DNA of 19,697 nucleotides, taken from CAYPZL01 sp964415045 (GTDB taxonomy: Bacteria; Planctomycetota; Phycisphaerae; Sedimentisphaerales; Anaerobacaceae). Below, in pieces: positions 8,834-15,288 of the stretch (positions are counted from its first letter, which is position 1; each line of letters opens with the position of its first letter). Below the pieces are notes generated by a model. That model was given only the letters and a program-made list of their open reading frames with translations, searched no databases and was not told the DNA's origin. A program made the position numbers and the translations under genes. The stretch spans positions 1 to 19,697 of the forward strand of contig CAYPZL010000103.1 in NCBI GenBank assembly GCA_964415045.1. The letters run 5' to 3'.

Positions 8834-10078
8834 TCAGGAGAAAATGAGGCGGATGTGGCGGTTGTAGATGTTGGTGGTTACTTGCTCGGCGATGGTGGGT
8901 TCGTATTTGCGTAGGGCGTTGCGGAAGCGGGGGGTGGTTTCGGCGGCGATTTTGTAGGCGACGTGGAGGAGCTGGCGGAAGCTGGGGTTGTAGTCGGCGC
9001 AGTTCGGGTCGTGCCGCAAGGTCGAGGCGAACGTCGGGCCGTCCCAGGCGTTGACCTGCTCGGGCGCGGGGAGCTTGGCCTTGTCGATGTCGATGACGGT
9101 GGCGTAGGGGCCGCACAGCTCGTCCATTCGTGCCAGGGCTGTGGCGTAGATCTCCTGCGCCAGCGCGAGGCCTTCGCCGCCGGCTAAGGCCAGGCCGATC
9201 AATTCCTCCAGCCAGGTCGTCCCGGCGGTCTTGACGTGCACGCCCGCGTCGAATTTCTTCAACGCCTCGCGGATCGGCCGGTAGATCGAAAACTTGTCGC
9301 TGCCCGAATGCACGCTGAGCTTCAGGTCTTCAGGCAGACCGAACTCCTTCACAGCGTACGCAATCACCGCCAGGTCCTGCTCGAACTCCCGCGCAAATTG
9401 GGCCGGATCGCCCACGTAGTCGACGCCCTTGTTGAAGCGGCCGCTGAATTTCGGCGCGATCGTGCGGGCCGGAATGCCCTCCTCGGCCAGCGCGGCCAGA
9501 ATAATCAGCATCTCGACCGGCGTCTGCGGCGCATCCGTCTCGTCCATCGACACTTCCGTGATGAACTTGCCCGCGCCTTTGGCCGCTTCGATGTGGCGAT
9601 AGATCTTTCCCGCCTCGGCGACAGCGACCAGATACTTCGACGCGATGGCGCGCAGTTGCGATTCGCTCACCTCGAAGGCATCTTCGATTCCGTCGATCCG
9701 CAGCCAGCCGCGCAGATCGCGGTGCTTCTCAACGAAGCCGTCCACAGCGCCCGCGTCGGCGGGCCGACCGATGAAATCGGCGACGTCCAGCGTGAAGAAG
9801 TCGCTGGCCTCCAGGAACGCGTCCACATTCGCCAGGCCGATATGATCGGCGTCGACCAAGTACGGACCCTTCCAGCGACACGCAACGACCGCTTCGTCCG
9901 CCTCCCGGCGCACGTCGGCGGGCTCGGTGCCGATGATGCTGTGCTCGCGGTGCGACTTGTTCCAGACCGGCGTGATCTCCAGCCCCTGCTCGGCGGCCTT
10001 CACCAAAGCGGCCAACTGCGCCTTGCCCTGATGCCCAAACCGATCCCCGATTCCGAACGAGTATTTTCCCAGGTTCAT
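8834..10078 (-). CDS. uxaE: UxaE-type tagaturonate epimerase
   Basis: A 414-residue cytoplasmic protein with no signal peptide, matching the UxaE family (D-tagaturonate 3-epimerase; tagaturonate to fructuronate in hexuronate breakdown). Family-like blocks are LVDADHIGLANVD (74-86, with likely metal or substrate residues D76, D78, H79), TEVSMDETDAPQTP (174-187), APKFSGRFNKGVDYVGD (208-224) and LSVHSGSDKFSIY (254-266). Its ATG overlaps the TGA of the upstream GH28 gene by four bases (ATGA at 10075-10078), indicating translational coupling. The context of a secreted uronate-type hydrolase and a symporter fits uronic-acid catabolism. Partner genes such as uxaC, a reductase, kdgK or kdgA are not in the window. 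Motif assignment to catalysis is from family knowledge rather than alignment. Confidence 0.85.
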   Translation of the reverse strand: MNLGKYSFGIGDRFGHQGKAQLAALVKAAEQGLEITPVWNKSHREHSIIGTEPADVRREADEAVVACRWKGPYLVDADHIGLANVDAFLEASDFFTLDVADFIGRPADAGAVDGFVEKHRDLRGWLRIDGIEDAFEVSESQLRAIASKYLVAVAEAGKIYRHIEAAKGAGKFITEVSMDETDAPQTPVEMLIILAALAEEGIPARTIAPKFSGRFNKGVDYVGDPAQFAREFEQDLAVIAYAVKEFGLPEDLKLSVHSGSDKFSIYRPIREALKKFDAGVHVKTAGTTWLEELIGLALAGGEGLALAQEIYATALARMDELCGPYATVIDIDKAKLPAPEQVNAWDGPTFASTLRHDPNCADYNPSFRQLLHVAYKIAAETTPRFRNALRKYEPTIAEQVTTNIYNRHIRLIFS

Positions 10079-11664
10079 TGCTTGCCTATCTTGACGCGGT
10101 TCCCGTCAAAGCGATTCATCATCTCGAAAACAGCCGTTTCCGCCACGTCGGGGCCCGTCTCGTAGACCTTCCCCGCCCCGGCCAGATCGTTTCCCACAAG
10201 CATGACGCCCTTGCTGGGCGTTCCTTCGACCCGCACAAACAGATCAGTCCCGGCCTCGGGCCGGCAGCCTCGAACGAGAACGCCTGCGGCATCTTTCAGT
10301 CGTACGAGCGCCGCGCCGCCCGAAGGGGCCGTGGCGTCGAGTTGATCGACCATGGCATCGGCGACGTCATCAAAGACGACCGCTGGGCGTCCGTCCTGCT
10401 TTGCCAACTGCAGCTGCACGTTTCTCATCGTCAGGCCGTCGACGTGCCTGCAATAGAAACCATAGGCGGGCAAGCGCCCGAACATGGAGTATTCGGGATA
10501 CGCAGCCGGATGCTCGGGTATCTCCCGCGCCGCATCCGCTTCGGTGCCGCCGCCGGCGAAGGAGAGTCTGACGTTGTCCAGGGTGACGTTCTCTATCTTC
10601 GCCTGCGGAAGGCCGGCGATGGCGCAGCCGGTGGGATTCGCGCCGCGGGCCTCGATGTTGGCGATGGTAACGTTTCGCAGACTGCCGATGCCCGGCTTTT
10701 CCATCGGCTCTTTGAAGGGCCTGGCGCGATTGCCCAAACGGATGAAGATCGGCGCGCCGACGCCGTCCATGGTGATATCCGAGACCACAACGCGGTCCAT
10801 AGTCCCGCCGTCGACGATCTCCAGCGCCACGCCGGCCAGGCGCGTGTTATGGATCGCGCAGCCCGTCAGCACGATGTTCCGGAAGCCGCCGTTCGACTCG
10901 GTCCCCATCTTCAACGCGTTACACGTGCTGCGCAGGACGCAGCCGCTGATTGTCACATCACGGCACACCCGTGCCGAGGTGCTCTTGAGCACGATGGCGT
11001 CGTCGCCCGAATCGACGTTGCAGCCGGTGATGACGACGCGGCGACAGGAGTCGATGTCGATCCCGTCGTTGTTGTGGTTGACGTGGCTCTTGACGGTAAT
11101 GCCGCTGATGCGCACGTCGTCGCAGGCCAGATAGTGCTGGACCCACATCGGTGAATTCCGGATGGTGACGCCCTCGACCGCGACGTCGCGACATTCGATG
11201 AAGCGCATCAGGTACGGACGCACCTTATAGGGGCCCTTGAACGCGGCGCCCTGTCCGTCGATCACGCCCCGCCCGGTAATGGCGACGCGCTGGACGTTCT
11301 CGGCGAAGATGAGGCTCTTGTCGGTGTAGTTGTCGGTGTACGAACGGTACTTCGGGACCGTGACGGGGTAATCGCGCAAGTCCGTGCTGCCCAGCAGCGT
11401 GCAGCCGGCCGCCAGGCGCAGCGTCACGTCGCTCTTGAAGGTCAGCGTGCCCGAGAGAAACGTCCCGGGCGGCAGGTAGACGGTCCCGCCCCCGTCGGCG
11501 GCGCAGGCATCGATGGCCTTCTGGATCGCCTCGGTGCAGCGCCTCTGGCCGTTCGGATTGGCCCCGTAGTCGCGCACGTCGTACACGGCTTCGGCCGCCC
11601 CGCCGGCAACCGGGCCGGTGAGGAAAATCACACCCAGCACCATCAACCGTCTCATCCGCCACAT
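10075..11664 (-). CDS. Secreted GH28 polygalacturonase-family hydrolase
   Basis: A 529-residue protein with a ribosome site (GAGGTG on the minus strand, about 11670-11676) and a signal peptide (RRLMVLGVIFLTGPVAGGAA). After YDVRDYGANPNG (28-39) comes a right-handed beta-helix. It has GH28 catalytic signatures HNNDGIDIDS (197-206) and DSGDDAIVLKS (218-228), which supply the catalytic aspartates. At the usual GHG position the sequence reads NALKMGTESNGGF (249-261), without the histidine of classic polygalacturonases. This points to a divergent GH28 subfamily, for example exo-acting or rhamnogalacturonan-directed. It probably releases galacturonate or a related uronate outside the cytoplasm. It lies between the symporter and uxaE in one operon and its stop overlaps the uxaE start. 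Confidence 0.88.
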   Translation of the reverse strand: MWRMRRLMVLGVIFLTGPVAGGAAEAVYDVRDYGANPNGQRRCTEAIQKAIDACAADGGGTVYLPPGTFLSGTLTFKSDVTLRLAAGCTLLGSTDLRDYPVTVPKYRSYTDNYTDKSLIFAENVQRVAITGRGVIDGQGAAFKGPYKVRPYLMRFIECRDVAVEGVTIRNSPMWVQHYLACDDVRISGITVKSHVNHNNDGIDIDSCRRVVITGCNVDSGDDAIVLKSTSARVCRDVTISGCVLRSTCNALKMGTESNGGFRNIVLTGCAIHNTRLAGVALEIVDGGTMDRVVVSDITMDGVGAPIFIRLGNRARPFKEPMEKPGIGSLRNVTIANIEARGANPTGCAIAGLPQAKIENVTLDNVRLSFAGGGTEADAAREIPEHPAAYPEYSMFGRLPAYGFYCRHVDGLTMRNVQLQLAKQDGRPAVVFDDVADAMVDQLDATAPSGGAALVRLKDAAGVLVRGCRPEAGTDLFVRVEGTPSKGVMLVGNDLAGAGKVYETGPDVAETAVFEMMNRFDGNRVKIGKQ

Positions 11665-11709
11665 GTTTCACCTCTTCGCTTCGACCGCCGCGAGGCGCCC
11701 ACCGACGCC

Positions 11710-11868
11710 TCACGTACATATCTCATGCACGCGGTCATACACTCTTTCCTGTTCGTCCGGACTCTGACAATACGTCACGACAATAAGCTTCATGCCAGCA
11801 GTCCACAAGCGTTTTACGGTCTCGACGGCAACATCGACTTTCGCACTGCAAAGTGAATCACACGACCG
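11710..11868 (-). other. Open frame continuing in phase after the symporter stop, unassigned
   Basis: Directly after the symporter TGA the same frame stays open for 52 codons to a TGA at 11710-11712. The translation (including VDVAVETVKRLW and MKLIVVTYCQSPDEQERVYD) looks more protein-like than typical GC-rich shadow frames. The only ATG is at 11791-11793, giving 27 residues. No ribosome site or family was recognised. It could be a gene relic, a small protein, or chance. Confidence 0.15.
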
Positions 11869-13581
11869 TCACATCCTGGCGACGTAATACACCGCCGAAA
11901 CGAGCAGGGCCACGCAGGCCCAGCCCACGAGGAAGCCGGTAACAGCGACTCTGCCAGGCACGGGGACCTCCAAGCGCGTGTTCGGGAAGAGGTTGCGTCG
12001 GGCCGGCGTCACGGCCCCTTCCGGGAGCGTGCAGGCGGTGTCCACCTGCTCACCCGGTCGGACCGGCGTCCGCACGAGGGCGTAAAAGTGCTCCAATTTG
12101 TCGGCCGCGACGGGAGGCGTCAGCAGACTCACGACGATCCCCGCCACCAGGCCGGCCGAGAGATAGAGCACCATCTGCCAGGGCAGGTAAAGGCCCCCCT
12201 GCCAGGCCATAAACGAGGGCAGGTGCGGCCCGACGTGGCTATTGAAATCCCACAGCACGTGCCCGGCGATGGCAATGCGGCTCGTGGCCAGCCAGACGCC
12301 GAAGCTCACCAGCGTGGCGGCCCATGCGCCCCCTACCGTCGCGCGACGCCAGAAAAGCCCCAGCCAGAACGCCAGGCCCATCATCGCCGAGATCTTCCAG
12401 AAGATCTCCAGGCCCGCCACGACGCCGGGCAGCCAGTACGCGAACACCACGCCGCCGCTGACGACTGCCACCGCCGCGATGCGACCGACCAGGATATAGT
12501 GGCCTTCCTTCCGCTCCGGTCGAAGCGGGCGGTAGATGTTCTCGGTAAACAGGGCCGAAGAAGAGATCATGAACGCGTCGCACGAGCTCATCACCGAGGC
12601 CAGCAGCGCCGCGATGAAGACCCCGAGCATGCCCGGAAGGACCTTCGGGAGAAACTCGCCGGCCACGGTGCCGAAGACGCTGTCGGGCTCCACGCTGCGC
12701 CCGGCGCGGGCGAAATAAACGATGGCCGCTACACCGGTCAGGCACCATGGAATCGTGCAGATGCGTTTGGTCAGGTTGCCGAACATGAACCCGACGCGGC
12801 CTTCCATCTCGGTCTTGCCGGCGGCGCAGTTGCCCATCGTGTGGGGCTGGACCACGATGCCCACCAGACCGTTGAGGGCTATGATTGCTATGTAGAAGAA
12901 GCCAATCTCCGCCGGCGCGACCAGCGACAGCTTCCCGGGCTCGGCGATGGCCTCGCGAATGCCCGACATGCCACCCACGGCGTTCATAATGAGAGGCAAC
13001 AACAGGAACGAGAAGACGATGGTCAGGACGCCCTGGATGAAATCGGTGATGATCGCGGCGGCGAGGCCTCCGGCGACGCCGTAGAGGACGAAGATCACTG
13101 TCATCAATGCGATGGCCAGCTCGGCCGACAGCAGCCCGCCCGTTCCCGCCGCGATCACCTCGCTGGAACCGCGCAGCATCAGCCCGATGTTGACCGCCAG
13201 ATTCAACATGCCGATGACGGCGTAGAGGACCGCCACGCTGCGGTTGTACCGCGCCTCGAAAACGTCCGCCGTGGTGATCGCTCGGAAACGCCGCATCACT
13301 GGGGCGATCAGCCAGTAAAAAGGCGTCACCGGCAACCACAACCACTGGTACCAGATCCCCGAAAGACCGCTCGCGTAGCTCTTGGAGGCCACGCCGACCG
13401 CCTGATCCGAGTGCGTGCCGGCCCCGAACGAGAACATCACCATCATCAGTTTGCCGAAGCGGCGCGGCATGAAGAAATCGGCGCTGCGCTTGATCTTGCG
13501 ACCGCTCCAGACGCCGATCGCAGCGATGCCAACCAGGTAGAAGCCTAACACCACGATGTCCGCCGCGTGTAAACCGCTCAT
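11869..13581 (-). CDS. SSS-family sodium/solute symporter
   Basis: A 570-residue polytopic membrane protein. The ATG at 13581 is preferred because GGAGA lies just upstream and the protein then opens with MSGLHAADIVVLGFYLVGIA, the usual first helix. The open frame runs back to 13680, but that extension covers the terminator of the neighbouring gene. Around 13 hydrophobic segments are visible, with SSS-like features: GRKIKRSADFFMPRRFGKLM (31-50 region), a SFGAGTHSDQAVGVASK stretch, VQPHTMGNCAAGKTEMEGR, and LLASVMSSCDAFMISSSALF. SSS proteins couple solute uptake to sodium. As first gene of the operon with GH28 and uxaE it probably imports a uronate or small oligouronide, which is inferred from context only. 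The gap to GH28 is 204 bases. Confidence 0.9.
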   Translation of the reverse strand: MSGLHAADIVVLGFYLVGIAAIGVWSGRKIKRSADFFMPRRFGKLMMVMFSFGAGTHSDQAVGVASKSYASGLSGIWYQWLWLPVTPFYWLIAPVMRRFRAITTADVFEARYNRSVAVLYAVIGMLNLAVNIGLMLRGSSEVIAAGTGGLLSAELAIALMTVIFVLYGVAGGLAAAIITDFIQGVLTIVFSFLLLPLIMNAVGGMSGIREAIAEPGKLSLVAPAEIGFFYIAIIALNGLVGIVVQPHTMGNCAAGKTEMEGRVGFMFGNLTKRICTIPWCLTGVAAIVYFARAGRSVEPDSVFGTVAGEFLPKVLPGMLGVFIAALLASVMSSCDAFMISSSALFTENIYRPLRPERKEGHYILVGRIAAVAVVSGGVVFAYWLPGVVAGLEIFWKISAMMGLAFWLGLFWRRATVGGAWAATLVSFGVWLATSRIAIAGHVLWDFNSHVGPHLPSFMAWQGGLYLPWQMVLYLSAGLVAGIVVSLLTPPVAADKLEHFYALVRTPVRPGEQVDTACTLPEGAVTPARRNLFPNTRLEVPVPGRVAVTGFLVGWACVALLVSAVYYVARM

Positions 13582-13604
13582 GATCTCCACACCAGAATTA
13601 GATC

Positions 13605-13616
13605 GGGACAAGTCCC
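13605..13616. promoter_or_regulatory. Perfect 12-bp palindrome, candidate operator of the symporter operon
   Basis: GGGACAAGTCCC is a perfect inverted repeat 24 bases upstream of the symporter ATG, just downstream of a possible -10 element. This position suits a repressor site overlapping the transcription start. No matching regulator gene is in the window. The half GGGACTTGTCC recurs at 19581-19591 upstream of dnaN, which may be coincidence. Confidence 0.3.
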
Positions 13617-13620
13617 CGGA

Positions 13621-13648
13621 ATCATACCCGGCCACCCCGCCGCGCCAA
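13621..13648 (-). promoter_or_regulatory. Candidate sigma-70-like promoter for the symporter-GH28-uxaE operon
   Basis: On the minus strand TTGGCG (13643-13648) and TATGAT (13621-13626) are separated by 16 bases. They match the general -35/-10 consensus reasonably and lie 40 bases upstream of the symporter ATG. The -35 element sits next to the T-tract of the preceding terminator. This is from pattern only. Confidence 0.35.
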
Positions 13649-13650
13649 AG

Positions 13651-13684
13651 AAAAAACCCCGCGGCGCATCCCTTCGCCACGGGG
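13651..13684 (-). terminator. Intrinsic terminator of the TPR lipoprotein gene
   Basis: Read on the minus strand, CCCCGTGGCG and CGCCGCGGGG form a stem with one internal mismatch and an 8-base loop (13657-13684). A run of six T follows directly (13651-13656). It lies 67 bases after the stop of the lipoprotein gene and before the promoter-like pair of the symporter operon, so it separates the two transcripts. Confidence 0.8.
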
Positions 13685-13726
13685 CAATGAAAAACACGGT
13701 TCCACCGATATCATCAGTACAAACGC

Positions 13727-13743
13727 GTGGGTCAAGGACCCAC
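13727..13743. repeat. Perfect 7-bp-stem hairpin after the lipoprotein gene
   Basis: GTGGGTC and GACCCAC are separated by AAG, giving a perfect small hairpin seven bases beyond the lipoprotein stop. There is no T-tract, so it is not a terminator by itself. It may stabilise the mRNA 3' end or be a dispersed intergenic palindrome. Confidence 0.5.
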
Positions 13744-13750
13744 CCTACAG

Positions 13751-14449
13751 CTATTCCTGACTTTCCCCTTCGACTTGCGGTGGCCCCGGCGTCTGGACGA
13801 CGACCCCAAGCCGGCCTAACGCACCGGCCACGTCCGCCTGGCGCGGGTTCAACTCAAAGCTGCGCGAGAGATACTTCTTGGCGTTGTCGCTGTCACCCCT
13901 GCCCAAATAGAAGAACCCGATCTGGCGATGCGTCTCGAACGAATCCGGGGCGATCTCGAGCGCCCGCCGAAAACAGCGCAACGCGTAGTCATCCAGTTCG
14001 ACCTTCTCGAACTCCCACCCCAAGCGCAGCGTCTCTCTCTCGGAATTGGAGGCCGCCTGCCTCAGGTAGGCGTTGGCGTACTGCTCGGCTTTGGCCGTCT
14101 GCGCCTGGTCGACGAACGCCTTCACGAGTCCCGCCTGCGCGGCGCGAAAGGCCGGATCGAATCCCAGCGCAACGTTGTAGTGATACTCCGCCTTCGTCCA
14201 TTGCCGGGATTTGTGATACACGCGTGCCAGCTCGTAGTGCGCCGACGGATTCTCGAATTTCTCGTTGATCTCCGCGAGCAGTTGCGCTTCGGTCTTCTCG
14301 GAAGGAACGGTCCCGGTCGGATCGATCGCCGTCTTTCTGCGAACGCCACCCTGGCAGCCAGTCAAGAGAACAACCGCGCAGCCCAACAGCACCCAAGCCG
14401 AAAAGCTGATTGTTGCGAGCCTCACCGGGCTCTTGCGTTTACCCCTCAT
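13751..14449 (-). CDS. TPR-repeat lipoprotein
   Basis: A 232-residue protein with a GGAGG ribosome site at 14456-14460. The basic start (MRGKRKSPVR), hydrophobic core and lipobox LLTGC with Cys32 mark it as an exported lipoprotein. From about residue 65 tetratricopeptide-like helices follow: NPSAHYELARVYHKSRQWTK (about 67-86), AEYHYNVALGFDP, YALRCFRRALEIAPDSFETH and IGFFYLGRGDSDNAKKYLSR. TPRs usually scaffold protein-protein contacts. The partner is unknown, and the gene stands alone with its own terminator. Confidence 0.85.
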   Translation of the reverse strand: MRGKRKSPVRLATISFSAWVLLGCAVVLLTGCQGGVRRKTAIDPTGTVPSEKTEAQLLAEINEKFENPSAHYELARVYHKSRQWTKAEYHYNVALGFDPAFRAAQAGLVKAFVDQAQTAKAEQYANAYLRQAASNSERETLRLGWEFEKVELDDYALRCFRRALEIAPDSFETHRQIGFFYLGRGDSDNAKKYLSRSFELNPRQADVAGALGRLGVVVQTPGPPQVEGESQE

Positions 14450-14752
14450 GTAGCGCCTCCCTGTCCCAACGTTACCTGCTGCAAAAATTCTAACGCCGTG
14501 GGACTGACGGGAAGTATTCTTTCATCGACTGCTGCCAATTGCAAGGAAAAAACGCGGCGGTTTCGTACAAACGGACATTTTTTTCCCGACGGTGACATCG
14601 CGTTCTTTCTTTTCCGTTACGCCCCCTTGTTTGTAAGAAATCAGCGGACGGCAGCGACATACATGATGGCGGGCGCCTGATGCCGGCGTGTTCCGCCGAC
14701 GGCGCCTGGGCCTGGAAAGCTGCGTGGCGGACCTACGCAGCGAGTACAGCGC
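14450..14752. other. Divergent intergenic region
   Basis: Between the lipoprotein start (-) and the ECF sigma remnant (+) no gene was found. It contains an AT-richer tract with a seven-T run near 14577-14584 and a small GC hairpin (CGGCG TGTTC CGCCG, near 14684-14698). Promoters for both neighbours are expected here but no element was convincing. Confidence 0.4.
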
Positions 14753-15025
14753 GTGCAAGTATATGACTGGCAGTCAATTGTGAACGATCACGGGCCGTTG
14801 GTCCGGCAGACCGCGTACCGCCTAGTGGGCAACGAGGCCGACGCGGCGGATTGCTTCCAGGAGACGTTTCTGGCCGCACTGGAGATATCCCGCCGCCAGC
14901 AGGTGCCCAATCTGTGCGGCTTGCTGCTTCGCCTGGCCACAACACCCACCATCGTCCGGTTCGCCAAACGTGGGCCTCTTCCTTCCCCAGGCCCTCCCGT
15001 ACAGCGCCGACAACGCCGCCTCTAG
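14753..15025 (+). pseudogene. Truncated ECF-type RNA polymerase sigma factor (region 2 only)
   Basis: From a GTG at 14753 the frame reads as the N-terminus of an ECF sigma factor. DWQSIVNDHGPLVRQTAYRL (5-24) and GNEADAADCFQETFLAALEI (26-45) match sigma-70 region 2 (core-polymerase and -10 recognition), followed by LCGLLLRLATT. Similarity ends near residue 74 (about 14975) and the frame closes at 15025. Region 4 (the -35 binding helix-turn-helix, normally another ~100 residues) is missing, so the product would not be a working sigma factor. The break lies just before the inverted repeat at 15026. Confidence 0.7.
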
Positions 15026-15155
15026 CCCGACTTTCCCTACTCGCTTGAAAAACGCTCGTAAGTCCTTATTCTACCGTCCGCAGATGACAAAGGTCGGCAC
15101 TACACCGCGATTCAAGCCAGATCCGACCCTGCACCCGCGAATAGGGAAAGTCGGG
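15026..15155. repeat. 130-bp element bounded by 19-bp inverted repeats
   Basis: CCCGACTTTCCCTACTCGC (15026-15044) and GCGAATAGGGAAAGTCGGG (15137-15155) are reverse complements with one mismatch and enclose 92 bases. The size and arrangement resemble a miniature non-autonomous element (MITE-like). The left arm begins one base after the stop of the ECF sigma remnant. No target-site duplication could be defined. Confidence 0.6.
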
Positions 15156-15288
15156 TGGACGCTGCTGCGTTTCGCGCGCGTACGACGCTCGTCGGGTACC
15201 AGCCGCCGCCGCTGCCTGTTTCTTCGGCTGTCCAGTCGCATTAGATCGGGCAGGATCGTCCTCGAAACGCCCCCCCATGGTGCGCTCG

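Noticed and set aside
12088..13548. 486-codon plus-strand frame across the symporter gene
   Set aside because: Translation is rich in H, D, R and Q, as expected from the complement of hydrophobic codons. The minus frame is an evident membrane transporter.
13582..13680. N-terminal extension of the symporter to 13680
   Set aside because: It would translate the terminator stem and the promoter region of the operon. The ATG at 13581 has a proper ribosome site and begins at the first membrane helix.
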